Assembly (NCBI RefSeq): GCF_041080815.1
Contig: NZ_CP160205.1
Location: forward strand, 2,914,001 to 2,978,000
Reading direction: 5' to 3'
Origin: Mucilaginibacter yixingensis
GTDB lineage: Bacteria > Bacteroidota > Bacteroidia > Sphingobacteriales > Sphingobacteriaceae
Length of the DNA stretch: 64,000 bases
How positions within the stretch are numbered: position 1 is the stretch's first letter; each line of letters opens with the position of its first letter. The position numbers and the translations under genes were made by a program. Of this stretch, positions 9,497 through 17,792 are shown piece after piece. The notes beneath the pieces are model-generated. The model had not been told where the DNA came from, did no database searches, and was given only the letters and a program-made list of their open reading frames with translations.

Positions 9497-9967
9497 TTAA
9501 GCCGAGGCTTCCTTGTATTTGGATATCGCTTTCTCAACCCTGGAGGTGGTTAGCCTGTACTCCAAATAAAACAAACCTATGTATAAGAATAATACCCAAA
9601 TAAAATTATAATCACCATCGGCAGGATTTATCATAATATTATGCACGATAGCTGCAATTGGCAGGATAAATATTAACAAATAGAATAAAGATACCGCTCC
9701 GAGCCGTACCTGGTAATAATTAGCGCCGGGGTCTTGGGGGATTTTAATGATGAGCTTAGGAACAAGCCTTTCCAGAGAAGAGCGTATGCGGGTAAACTGC
9801 ACACCATTCTTTCCTTCAAACCCATGAAAGTATTTATCAGTACCTATATCAGTTGATGAAACATACAAATCCAAGGGACGTGTTCTTTTCAATGCCATTT
9901 TGCGCAAAGCCTGTTCTAGTTGGCGCTGATCGGCTGCGCTTGTTTGTATCTTTTTAAAATAGATCAT
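9497..9967 (-). CDS. Hypothetical membrane protein
   Basis: 156 aa. The first 90 residues are soluble and basic (KMALKRTRPLDLYVSS, FEGKNGVQFTRIRSS, LVPKLIIKIPQDPG). Two closely spaced hydrophobic segments follow (AVSLFYLLIFILPIAAIVHNI and FIWVLFLYIGLFYLEYRL), with a short lysine-rich tail. I do not recognise a family. It starts 25 nt after the DUF2130 gene on the same strand, so the two are likely co-transcribed. Confidence 0.65.
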   Translation of the reverse strand: MIYFKKIQTSAADQRQLEQALRKMALKRTRPLDLYVSSTDIGTDKYFHGFEGKNGVQFTRIRSSLERLVPKLIIKIPQDPGANYYQVRLGAVSLFYLLIFILPIAAIVHNIMINPADGDYNFIWVLFLYIGLFYLEYRLTTSRVEKAISKYKEASA

Positions 9968-9992
9968 ATTGTGATAGGTTTAGTATACAGGT

Positions 9993-11246
9993 TTATTCCA
10001 GCATCATCGCATCATCGGTTTCATCAGTCAAACTCAACTGAATGGAGTCACTACCGGCAATACCTTCTATGGAGCCGGCAATATGTGCGGCGTTGAGGAG
10101 TACTTTTTCCAATTGTTTCTCGCGGGCCTTCCACATTTTTTCCATGGCGTCACGTTCGCGCTGGATGGAGGTACGCATACTCATGTAGCCCTCGCGGATA
10201 GCTTTCCATTGTTCGTTAAACTCGCTACCGGTCAGGTAGTCATACAGCAGGTGCATTTTATCGCCCTTGTTCTCTTGCGAGCGGGCCTGGTTAGACAGGC
10301 GGATAATACCGTCACGCAGCACATAGGCCACCGCTTTCACCTCCTCAAAAGAGCAAACCCACACGCCATCAACCTGGCCAAAGCTGTCCATGCCTTTGGG
10401 GTAGCATTGGCTTACAATAACGGCCACGTCTACGCCAATACTGCGCATATCTTTCTTCAGTTTCTCAATCCAATCGTTAGAGAACTCTTTGGTACGTTTG
10501 CTCTCATAAATAATGCGACCGCACTCCTGCCCAAACTGGTTACGGATAGTTTGCACACAATCGGCACCACGAATGCCTTTACCTACCTCGGCGATAACAT
10601 CAAACGGAAAATATTCGCGCAGCAATTCTTCCAGTATCAGTTCCTGTACTTCGCCCTGTAGCTGCATGGAGCCTTGCTCGGCTTTGCGCTTCATCTCGTC
10701 AACCAGTTTTTTCTGGTCTTCCAACTGCTTTTCCAGCTCGCGCTGTTTCAGCAGATATTCGGTATCCTTAAGGCTATATTTCTCGGCTTCCTGCTTGCGA
10801 ATCTGTTCGGCCAGTTCATTACGTTGCTCCTGCAAGCGGCGTTGCGTATCAATCTCCATTTCCTCCTCACGGCGTTTCAGGCCCTCTTCTTTTTGCAGAA
10901 ACTCCAGCTCTTTCTGGCGCGATAATTTGAGTTTTTCATCACTCTCTTCTTTTGATCGCTGTAAAAGCGTGAGTTGATTCTCGTAATCGGTAGCAATGGT
11001 ACGGCGCAGGCTTTCTTCCATGTTGCGCTGTAGCTCTTGTTTTTCTTTTACCAGGCGTTGCTCAAATATTTCCTGCTGCTGGCGCTCTTTGGTTTCAAAT
11101 GCCTTTTCGCGTTGTTTAAACTCCTGCTCTTTCTGTGTAATAAAGCCCTGCATTTGCTGACGCAGTTCCTTTTTATAATCCTCATTTAACGCTTCTTCTA
11201 ACGGGAAATTGGTTCCGCACGACGGACATTTTACTTCTGTTGCCAT
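9993..11246 (-). CDS. DUF2130 coiled-coil protein
   Basis: 417 aa. A zinc-finger-like CPSCGTNFPL opens the protein (residues 8-17). Residues about 25-200 are a long Glu/Lys/Gln-rich coiled coil. The remaining part (ELILEELLREYFPFD, IIYESKRTKEFSNDWIEKLKKDM, VAVIVSQCYPKGMD, VWVCSFEEVKAVAYVLR) is the DUF2130 domain, whose IYESKRT...W pattern resembles PD-(D/E)XK-like or RmuC-like folds. The biochemical role is not established. The opposite strand has long open frames here, which are shadows caused by biased coiled-coil codons. Confidence 0.85.
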   Translation of the reverse strand: MATEVKCPSCGTNFPLEEALNEDYKKELRQQMQGFITQKEQEFKQREKAFETKERQQQEIFEQRLVKEKQELQRNMEESLRRTIATDYENQLTLLQRSKEESDEKLKLSRQKELEFLQKEEGLKRREEEMEIDTQRRLQEQRNELAEQIRKQEAEKYSLKDTEYLLKQRELEKQLEDQKKLVDEMKRKAEQGSMQLQGEVQELILEELLREYFPFDVIAEVGKGIRGADCVQTIRNQFGQECGRIIYESKRTKEFSNDWIEKLKKDMRSIGVDVAVIVSQCYPKGMDSFGQVDGVWVCSFEEVKAVAYVLRDGIIRLSNQARSQENKGDKMHLLYDYLTGSEFNEQWKAIREGYMSMRTSIQRERDAMEKMWKAREKQLEKVLLNAAHIAGSIEGIAGSDSIQLSLTDETDDAMMLE

Positions 11247-11661
11247 TTACTAAAGATATACCAAAAACTAACAATCGCCTGCCATGTAAATACACAAGCG
11301 CGTAAAAACGCAAAAATACCGTGATTTAACGGTAGACCGGCCATACCAATAACATTTACTTTGAAAAACTTTTTAACAGGCAGCTCTAATAGCGCTGCCT
11401 ATCAGAAACCGGCATTTATTGCAAACACCCTATATCTACTTTTTGAAAAACGAAACGGCTCTTTTACAGGCCGTTTTATGTTTTAAGCGTAAATAATTTC
11501 CTCATTAAATTATCGTAATCGTTTTATTACAACAATGCAAAATGATATCATTTTATTAAATTGCGATGGATTTTATTTCATAATTTGAAACCAAATTCGC
11601 CGTTTATTATAAATAAATAAACCAAAACCTTATTGAACATCTTAACCAACATCTACATCTA
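11247..11661. other. Intergenic region of 415 bp with two hairpins
   Basis: No credible protein gene. The region separates two divergent genes, so it should hold two promoters. It contains an inverted repeat at 11379-11401 and a second stem-loop at 11453-11477. The last 180 bases before the SGNH gene are very AT-rich. I could not assign the promoters with confidence. Confidence 0.5.
11453..11480 (+). terminator. Terminator-like hairpin, possibly of a small RNA
   Basis: The stem AAACGGC (11453-11459) pairs with GCCGTTT (11470-11476) around a 10-nt loop and is followed by TTATGTTTT. There is no upstream protein gene on this strand. A second hairpin, AGGCAGC/GCTGCCT, lies 60 bases earlier, so the pair could be the 5' and 3' stems of a roughly 110-nt RNA. 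That reading is speculative. Confidence 0.35.
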
Positions 11662-12855
11662 GTGAAAAAAATCTTCAAGAAATCAGGCACGCTGCTGACG
11701 GCACTGGTGATCTTAGCGTCGGCTCAGAGCTGTAAAAAGGCAGGGATCAGCGACGATCCCAAACCTACATCAAGCGATGGATTGCCCACAACCGCGGTAG
11801 TGGGCGCAGAAAATCTGGCACAGTGGAAAACCTACAAGGCAAGCCCCACCAATTCAGCTTTTAACTGGGTATTAATAGGTGACTCTTATACTCAGGGTAA
11901 TTATTACGCCTGGAAATTATTTTACAAAGTGTTAAACGACGGCTATGCTGATGGCGGCTCCGGCTATTGTAGCTTTAGCCGTGTAGACGATGAAGGCCTC
12001 CACATTATGGACCAGTCTATAGACCCGAATATATTATACTGTACCTATGACTATGCTAAATGGAATTACACCCGTGAGAAAACCATTGGCCCGGACGGAT
12101 GGGTAACCAACACAACGGCAACCAACGCTACCATAACCGTTACATCTAAAGAAGCGGTTAACACGATGACCATAGTTTACGAAAAACCAACTACGGCCGA
12201 AAGTTTTAGATACCGCGTTAATGGCGGCACATGGACAACGGTTAATCTTGCCGCTAATACAGCTACCTCAATTGGCAACACCGTAGTTGATGTAAGCACT
12301 GCAGGTGACAATTTCACGGTAGATATAGACCCATTAAGCGTAGGCATGAACTTTTGCGGTGTAATTAGCAAGTGGGGCGGTAATAAAATGATGATGGACA
12401 AATGCGGAATATCTGGCGCCAGGGCAGACTACCCAGCTCAGAACGATGAGTGGAACCAGTCTATGCAATTGCTTGCTCCTCAGGGCGCACTGATCCAATA
12501 CGGTGTTAATGAGCAGATCCAGGATATTGATCCTGCTTATTATAAAACCAGCGTGCAAAACATCATTACCAAACTGCGCGCTATATCGCCTAATTGTGAT
12601 ATTATTCTGATGAGTCCGCCGCAAACAGTGTACGAAACTTCTGACGCGCCAAGAAAATACAAACAAGCCGATTATGCTAAAGTGCTATACCAGCTTTCGC
12701 TTGATAATAAAACGGCTTATGTTAATCTTAACGTTGCTTTCGGTTCGTTTGCACAGGCCTCTGCCAATGGCTTGTTCAACGCTGACCGTACCCACCCAAG
12801 TGATACGGGCGGCGATTTGATAGCCAATACCATTTATTCGGCATTGAAGAAATAA
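11662..12855 (+). CDS. SGNH/GDSL-family hydrolase lipoprotein
   Basis: 397 aa with a GTG start; an ATG is absent near this position and the lipoprotein signal begins right here. The lipobox is SAQSC (Cys24), so the protein should be lipid-anchored. Block I is LIGDSYTQG with Ser75 as nucleophile, block III appears as YGVNEQ, and block V is DRTHPSD with Asp375 and His378. An insertion between blocks I and III is rich in Thr/Val and looks like a beta-sandwich. It probably deacylates a carbohydrate or lipid. The gene is followed by a strong terminator and by a repeat arm that begins three bases after the stop codon. Confidence 0.82.
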   Translation: MKKIFKKSGTLLTALVILASAQSCKKAGISDDPKPTSSDGLPTTAVVGAENLAQWKTYKASPTNSAFNWVLIGDSYTQGNYYAWKLFYKVLNDGYADGGSGYCSFSRVDDEGLHIMDQSIDPNILYCTYDYAKWNYTREKTIGPDGWVTNTTATNATITVTSKEAVNTMTIVYEKPTTAESFRYRVNGGTWTTVNLAANTATSIGNTVVDVSTAGDNFTVDIDPLSVGMNFCGVISKWGGNKMMMDKCGISGARADYPAQNDEWNQSMQLLAPQGALIQYGVNEQIQDIDPAYYKTSVQNIITKLRAISPNCDIILMSPPQTVYETSDAPRKYKQADYAKVLYQLSLDNKTAYVNLNVAFGSFAQASANGLFNADRTHPSDTGGDLIANTIYSALKK

Positions 12856-12858
12856 GAA

Positions 12859-12898
12859 GAACCTGGATTAAACGAATTTTTGGAATTAACAGGATCTG
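12859..12898 (+). repeat. Dispersed intergenic repeat family 1, left arm (locus A)
   Basis: The unit begins GAACCTGGATTAAACGAATT and ends TTAACAGGATCTG. An inverted partner lies at 13022-13060. Similar pairs occur at 46264/46401 and 54391/54530. It starts three bases after the SGNH stop codon. Confidence 0.75.
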
Positions 12899-12938
12899 TA
12901 TATCAAGCGTACAAACTCATTTAATCATATATAAAAAA

Positions 12939-12967
12939 GAAGGCCCCTTAATTGGGGCCTTCTCTGT
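12939..12967 (+). terminator. Bidirectional intrinsic terminator
   Basis: GAAGGCCCC (12939-12947) pairs perfectly with GGGGCCTTC (12954-12962) around a 6-nt loop. An A-run lies on the left, so it can work in both directions between the two convergent genes. Confidence 0.8.
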
Positions 12968-13021
12968 TTGTCTCAACCATGATCTTTATGATTCACGGCA
13001 GCTAATTTTATGTAATTATTT

Positions 13022-13060
13022 GCATCCTGTTAATATTAATAATTCGTTTAATTCTGGTTC
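13022..13060 (-). repeat. Dispersed intergenic repeat family 1, right arm (locus A)
   Basis: Read on the minus strand it gives GAACCAGAATTAAACGAATT and ends TTAACAGGATGC, an inverted copy of 12859-12898. It overlaps the last codons of the flotillin-like gene: AAC CAG AAT TAA of the repeat encodes its C-terminal NQN and stop. Confidence 0.75.
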
Positions 13061-14883
13061 ATACTTTTATCGTCTTTCAACTTCCTCATCAACTCAGTAC
13101 CCAGCAAGGCGCTAACCATATCATTAGTACCACCCTCTTTACCGGTAATCAGAATTTCTGGTACCAGTTTCACACCGTTGCTGGCCAGCGCTTCGGCTAC
13201 GCGTACGATGGCATATTGCTCTGTACCCATGGCTTCGGTTTTCTGCTTGGTTACTTCGGCTTCGGCCAAACCTATCGCTTTAATTTTACCGGCATCAGCG
13301 TTACCGTTAACCTCTGTTGCCAGGGCATTTGCTTTTGAGTTGATAGTTTGCACCTCGGCATCGGCCTTTGCGTTAATGGTTTTAGACTCTGCGTCACCTT
13401 TGGCAGCGGCAACCTTTGCAGCAGCCATCTGGGTGTTGATCTCAACCTGGCGGGTTGATTTTACTACCTCCGGTTGCATATCGGCACCGGCTTTAGCACT
13501 CTCAAACTCTTTACGCTCTACCTGGGCGTTACGCTGAATTTCATAAGTTACACGCTCTTCTTCGGCTATTTTACGATCGGTCAGCGTTTTCATCAGGGCT
13601 TCCGGCGGCACAATATCACCAATCAGGGTATCCACACCTTCAACGTTGTAGGCCATCAGCACCGTGCTGATCTGCGCTTTAGCATCCTCTTGTCTTTGTG
13701 AACGGTTGGTTAAAAACTCAATCACACCACTTTTTTGTGCAGAGTTACGGAAGTAGTTGGCAATGGTAGGCTCCAACACTTGCGATACCAGATTGCGCAT
13801 GTTACCAAACCTTGCTATTACCTTTGGCGCCTCGTTACGCGGTATGTGGATGATCTGAGATACGTCCAGGTTAAAGGTAAAACCATCTTTAGAACGTACA
13901 CTAATGGTACTCAGGTTCTTATCCAGTTCATGTGATTCTGTGCGACTGTTGGCCCAGTTAAGCACGATGTTGGTTGTAGGCACCACCTCTACCGCGTGGG
14001 TATAAATGTTTACCGGGTGCTTACCAGGATCGAGCGGATCATTCCATACACCTTTCTCGTATTTATTGACGATGTTGCCGTGCTTAAATGCCAGTCCGCT
14101 GGTATCGGTACCTTCCGGACCGACGAAGGAGTTAACCACCCCTACATAACCGATAGGGATATGCATCATGGCTACCTGCTCTACAATCACAAACCAAGGG
14201 TTGAGGTAGTAAGTACCTGCCAGGATCACGTCTTCCTGCAAACCTTTTTTACCACCGGCCTGGATAAATGCCATCGGGTCTTGAAAGTTACGGTGTCCCT
14301 CTACAGATCCGCCGGCAATCTCACCTTTCTCCAACGGTTCACCGTCAAGCGTGGTTATAATACCCACTTTATTCTCCTGCACCTGGGTAATAGGCACCAT
14401 CTCAATTTCAAACAAAAAGGTGTTGATACGATAACTACCAGGCGTAAGAAATGCCGCCTGCGGCCCCTTCTGACCGTTATTTTCAAGAAATGCCTGCGAG
14501 TCCTGAAATTTATCGCAATCAACTGGTTTGCCCAGCACGCGGCCGGTATCCATACTGGCACCGTCTTTAGCCTTTACCAGTCCCAGTTTATCTTGCGGAA
14601 TGATGGTAAACTGCTCCATGATAATACTGTACTGCCATGGCCACATGCGCCAGTAAAGCCCCGGGGCTAAAGGTTTGGCCTGCATACCGGCCTCGCCTTT
14701 AATAGCTATAATACGGCCGTCAGGCAATCGCTTATCGCCATAGAGGGCAAACTTTTTGATGACCAGGCCAATACGGTCGTCGGGCACGATAATCATCCCG
14801 AAGAAAGCGCGTAAAACAAATTTGTACGCAATAACAGCTGCAACAAGCGGCAGCAACCACCAGAAGTTAATCAAGTTGTTCAT
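13048..14883 (-). CDS. SPFH/flotillin-like protein with vault-like tandem repeats
   Basis: 611 aa. One N-terminal membrane segment (residues 5-30) is followed by four degenerate units at about 37-95, 99-163, 172-236 and 245-302. They share a hydrophobic GLV/GII strand, a DG turn, an FQD..AF patch and a PGxYxxNxxxF ending. Units two and three are the most alike. An SPFH core follows (about 320-450), then an Ala/Glu/Lys-rich coiled coil to about 560. Flotillins scaffold membrane microdomains; the repeats recall major vault protein units. The usual NfeD partner is not adjacent. The C-terminal NQN and stop codon lie inside a dispersed repeat. Confidence 0.82.
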   Translation of the reverse strand: MNNLINFWWLLPLVAAVIAYKFVLRAFFGMIIVPDDRIGLVIKKFALYGDKRLPDGRIIAIKGEAGMQAKPLAPGLYWRMWPWQYSIIMEQFTIIPQDKLGLVKAKDGASMDTGRVLGKPVDCDKFQDSQAFLENNGQKGPQAAFLTPGSYRINTFLFEIEMVPITQVQENKVGIITTLDGEPLEKGEIAGGSVEGHRNFQDPMAFIQAGGKKGLQEDVILAGTYYLNPWFVIVEQVAMMHIPIGYVGVVNSFVGPEGTDTSGLAFKHGNIVNKYEKGVWNDPLDPGKHPVNIYTHAVEVVPTTNIVLNWANSRTESHELDKNLSTISVRSKDGFTFNLDVSQIIHIPRNEAPKVIARFGNMRNLVSQVLEPTIANYFRNSAQKSGVIEFLTNRSQRQEDAKAQISTVLMAYNVEGVDTLIGDIVPPEALMKTLTDRKIAEEERVTYEIQRNAQVERKEFESAKAGADMQPEVVKSTRQVEINTQMAAAKVAAAKGDAESKTINAKADAEVQTINSKANALATEVNGNADAGKIKAIGLAEAEVTKQKTEAMGTEQYAIVRVAEALASNGVKLVPEILITGKEGGTNDMVSALLGTELMRKLKDDKSMNQN

Positions 14884-15110
14884 TTTTGATAATTGTTTTT
14901 AGATTGTTTTAAAGGCTGCCCTGAAGGTGCGGGCGGCGAACGATGATCATGACATTTGTAGTACCTTGGTCATGAAATCGATAATAAGATTTAAGGTTAG
15001 GTGAATTGTTACAGTTTTTTTTAAAATATTTTTTGAGGCTGTAAGCCTTGACTAATTTAAGAATTTACACGGGTATGCCACAGAAAAGCAAACTATTGTA
15101 AATTAGCACT

Positions 15111-15857
15111 ATGGGAGATCACAGCAACATCATCACTGCATTTGAAAGGCACGATACGGTGGCCATAGAAAATTATTTTAAAATACAGGGCAACCCTAAC
15201 GAGATGCGCAAAGGAGAGCCATTGTTTAATAGATTAGTGGATATGTACTCGCGCTCGCCTAAGTTCAAAGAATGCGTGCGCATCTTTATAAATTATGGCC
15301 TTCAGTTTGATGATGCCCCTCTCCTGGCCGTGCTTGCTAATGACGCTGATAAATTGGAAGCCTTGATCAAAGCTGACCCAGAAATTGTGCACCGTACCTA
15401 TAACCGATTTAAATGCACTTTTACGCCGCTCAACGGCGGCACGCTACTACATTTTTCAGCTGAGTATCGGCACCTGGATTGTGCAACGGTATTGCTTAAC
15501 GGCGGTGCCGATATTAACGCACGGGCAAGCCTCAATGAAAATGGTTTTGGAGGCCATACACCTATTTTCCATCTGGTAAATTCACTTGGAGGTCATGAAT
15601 TAGAATTGCTTCACCTGTTTTTAAAGCATGTGCCTGATTTAAGCATAACCGTTAAGGGATTAATATGGGGCAAAGGCTACGAGTGGGAAACATTTATCCC
15701 GGCCGTAAACCCACTCAGTTATACCATGATGGGGTTGTTGCCGCAAATGCACCGCGACCCAATTACTACGGCTAAGGTTGTGTCGGCTTTAATAAAACAA
15801 GCTTATGGCATAGACTATCAACCTCCTAACGTGCCCAATGCTTATTTAAATAATTAA
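15111..15857 (+). CDS. Ankyrin-repeat protein
   Basis: 248 aa, soluble, no signal peptide. Ankyrin-type helices and turns are seen at GGTLLHFSAEYRHLDCATVL followed by LNGGADINARA, and in a second, longer unit (GGHTPIFHLV, LELLHLFLKH, PDLSITVKG). A preceding degenerate unit covers DAPLLAVLANDADKLEALI. These are protein-interaction repeats and no catalytic motif is visible. It lies alone upstream of the sigma factor gene, separated from it by a long palindrome. Confidence 0.78.
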   Translation: MGDHSNIITAFERHDTVAIENYFKIQGNPNEMRKGEPLFNRLVDMYSRSPKFKECVRIFINYGLQFDDAPLLAVLANDADKLEALIKADPEIVHRTYNRFKCTFTPLNGGTLLHFSAEYRHLDCATVLLNGGADINARASLNENGFGGHTPIFHLVNSLGGHELELLHLFLKHVPDLSITVKGLIWGKGYEWETFIPAVNPLSYTMMGLLPQMHRDPITTAKVVSALIKQAYGIDYQPPNVPNAYLNN

Positions 15858-15900
15858 TAAATCAAATATCATCAGCAACCTGTTCATATTGATTTTTTGT

Positions 15901-15951
15901 AGCTATAACTAACCTGCATGCAACTGTGCTACATGCAGGTCAGTCATAGCT
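15901..15951. repeat. Long imperfect palindrome upstream of the sigma factor gene
   Basis: Arm 15901-15920 (AGCTATAACTAACCTGCATG) matches the reverse complement of 15932-15951 at 18 of 20 positions, with an 11-nt loop. There is no T-run on either side, so it is not a canonical terminator. It may be an operator or an RNA structure. Confidence 0.6.
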
Positions 15952-16032
15952 TACAGGAATATTAAATATCAATTTATTTTAAAAAATTAACTCAAAAGAA
16001 ACCACAAGTTCAAGATATTTGATATTTATAAT

Positions 16033-16040
16033 TATATTTG
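16033..16040 (+). promoter_or_regulatory. Probable -7 promoter element of the sigma/anti-sigma operon
   Basis: TATATTTG matches the Bacteroidota TAnnTTTG consensus exactly and lies 40 bases before the GTG start. No clear -33 element at the expected distance was found. Confidence 0.45.
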
Positions 16041-16080
16041 ATGAGCTAAATTTATCGACGCTATATAACTTTTTCCATCT

Positions 16081-16524
16081 GTGAGTCAGCCTGTTGTTTC
16101 ATCCAATCATATGTATGCCACCCGCACCATATATGAGCAGTATAGCGCTATGCTACTGGGCTACATCTATGAAGTGGTAAAAGACCAACAACTGGCCGAA
16201 CACTATTTAGCAGAAGTTTTTACCCGCTTACCGCTGGAACTAAAAAACCAGCAGCCCGATACAAATATTTATCTACACTTACAGTTAATGGCCCGAAAGC
16301 TATTGCTGGAACGCACTGATGCCCACCAAAACGACGAAGTTTATTTACCCGCAACGCAAAATAAATTTTTAGCGGGCATGACGACAGAACAACAAACCAT
16401 CTTTTGCCGTATATACTACCAGGGCCAAAGTACAGCACAAGTGGCGGCCTCGCTTCAAATGGATGAGGCCCATATTAGAAAAATACTAAAAGAGGCTTTT
16501 GCCGCGATAAGGAAAACTACGTAG
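16081..16524 (+). CDS. RNA polymerase sigma factor, divergent ECF-type
   Basis: 147 aa from a GTG start. An alternative is ATG at 16111, which would remove ten residues and begin just before region 2. Region 2-like sequence runs MLLGYIYEVVKDQQLAEHYL...EVFTRLP, followed by LMARKLLLER. Region 4 has the helix-turn-helix STAQVAASLQMDEAHIRKIL. It is short and divergent for an ECF sigma. The stop codon abuts the start of the anti-sigma gene, so the two form an operon. Target promoters are unknown; autoregulation is likely by analogy with ECF pairs. Confidence 0.75.
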   Translation: MSQPVVSSNHMYATRTIYEQYSAMLLGYIYEVVKDQQLAEHYLAEVFTRLPLELKNQQPDTNIYLHLQLMARKLLLERTDAHQNDEVYLPATQNKFLAGMTTEQQTIFCRIYYQGQSTAQVAASLQMDEAHIRKILKEAFAAIRKTT

Positions 16525-17010
16525 ATGGATATTAAACAATACATAAACAGCGGCGCGCTGGAGGTTTTTGCCACCGGCGCTGCTACACCTGCAGAAGAGC
16601 AGGAAGTATTGTTTTTGAAAGAGCGGTATCCTGAAGTGCGGGAAGCACTGGATGAGTTAGAGGCCGATATGGAGCACATTGCCCAAACCATGGCCGTTAC
16701 CCCACCCGCAGAAAGCTGGTCTAAAATAGAAGCCGAAATTAATTCGCTTATTGTTCAAGAGGCCCGCGCCCGGCGGTATACAGGTCAAGGCAGGCAGAAA
16801 AATGCCTATACCGATACCCCTGCTTTTATTGATGTGGAATCAGAATCGAGCCACATGCGGGTGCATAAAAACTGGAGATGGGTACTTGCAGGCATATTTA
16901 TACTCGGTAAAATATTTTTGATCTGCGCTATTTATTTCTACCTGGAAAACAGGCAGACCCAGCAACAACTTCAGGAAATTAAACAGGAGTTGAAAGAATT
17001 GCATAGATAA
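16525..17010 (+). CDS. Anti-sigma factor with RskA-type N-terminus
   Basis: 161 aa. The N-terminus (MDIKQYINSGALEVFATG, then a PAEEQEVLFLKERYPEV segment) matches the anti-sigma-K N-terminal domain seen in Bacteroidota. One membrane helix follows at about residues 115-137 (WVLAGIFILGKIFLICAIYFYL). The protein ends after a short coiled coil (QTQQQLQEIKQELKELHR), so the large periplasmic RskA domain is missing. It should bind the upstream sigma factor at the cytoplasmic face. How the signal is received without an external domain is unclear. Confidence 0.72.
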   Translation: MDIKQYINSGALEVFATGAATPAEEQEVLFLKERYPEVREALDELEADMEHIAQTMAVTPPAESWSKIEAEINSLIVQEARARRYTGQGRQKNAYTDTPAFIDVESESSHMRVHKNWRWVLAGIFILGKIFLICAIYFYLENRQTQQQLQEIKQELKELHR

Positions 17011-17012
17011 TT

Positions 17013-17183
17013 TTACTTCGTTCTTTTTGCGCCGCCGGTTCCGCCTGTAGCTCTTTTGTGCGCTTTGACGGTCCGTTCTTCGGCAGCTTTAACCTCGTCT
17101 TTCTCACTCAGCGGGCTATCGGTTTTCAGCTCCTCACTATCGCCGGTTTTATGTGCCATTTTTTTGGGTGTTTGCGCGCTCAT
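17013..17183 (-). CDS. Small basic hypothetical protein (56 aa)
   Basis: A 56-codon frame from ATG at 17183 to TAA at 17013, beginning MSAQTPKKMAHKTGDSEELK and ending GGTGGAKRTK. It is charged and low-complexity with no hydrophobic segment, so probably intrinsically disordered and cytoplasmic. Its stop lies two bases from the stop of the convergent anti-sigma gene. Coding status rests on an intact frame filling the gap exactly and on a biased but plausible composition. Function unknown; it looks like small stress-type basic proteins of soil Bacteroidota, but I cannot name a family. Confidence 0.55.
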   Translation of the reverse strand: MSAQTPKKMAHKTGDSEELKTDSPLSEKDEVKAAEERTVKAHKRATGGTGGAKRTK

Positions 17184-17301
17184 ACTTTTACTACTTTAGG
17201 TTACATCATATTGTTTTAACATGAGCCGGTTTGGATAGTTTTGTATAAATTATTTTGAGCTATGTCCAGCTTATTTTGCCCTTTGATTTTTATTTTGCGG
17301 C

Positions 17302-17709
17302 ATGATGAACTTTAAAACCACTGCCGGCCTATTGGCTATCGTTATGCTTTTTATTACCGCCTGCACCGGCGGTTTAAGTGCCGACAAGCTTTATGGTAAA
17401 TGGAACTACGTAAAAGTAGATCACCCTAAGGGCGACGCTACAGATACTGTAAACAACGATGAGTTAGAAGCCAACAAACCTTACATCCTCTTTAAAAAGA
17501 ATGATCAGTTGGAAATGTGGTGGGGAGGCAAGCTATTGTCGCATGGCAGCTTCAAAACTGAAGGAAAAAATATACAGTACACAGAGCAATTACCTGGCGG
17601 CCAAAGCCGCACCTTCCCCTTCTGGGTGTCGCAATTAGACAGTAAAACCATTGTTTTTGAAACACTTGATAAAGAAGGATCGCGTGTTACGGCCAATAAA
17701 CAGCAGTAA
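17302..17709 (+). CDS. Lipocalin-like lipoprotein
   Basis: 135 aa. The start is ATG at 17302 or the adjacent ATG at 17305. The signal ends in a lipobox, FITAC, giving a lipid-anchored cysteine near residue 21. The mature part opens with DKLYGKWNYVKVD, typical of small lipocalin-like proteins of Bacteroidota, and continues as alternating beta strands (YILFKKNDQLEMWWGGKLLS, GSFKTEGKNIQY). The ligand is unknown. It is monocistronic. Confidence 0.7.
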   Translation: MMNFKTTAGLLAIVMLFITACTGGLSADKLYGKWNYVKVDHPKGDATDTVNNDELEANKPYILFKKNDQLEMWWGGKLLSHGSFKTEGKNIQYTEQLPGGQSRTFPFWVSQLDSKTIVFETLDKEGSRVTANKQQ

Positions 17710-17792
17710 AGCCGTAATAACTATTTATAAAAAACTTAGTGGCAGGGTATTTGTTACTGATTATCAATAATTACAACTAAAACCCTAATTCT

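Noticed and set aside
10083..10977. Long open frames on the plus strand opposite the DUF2130 gene
   Set aside because: They are shadows of the Glu/Lys/Gln-rich coiled coil on the other strand; the products are Leu/Phe- or Ser/Cys-rich with no domain.
13996..14670. 224-codon plus-strand frame inside the flotillin-like gene
   Set aside because: It is antisense to a well-supported gene with clear repeats and an SPFH domain; the product has no recognisable features.
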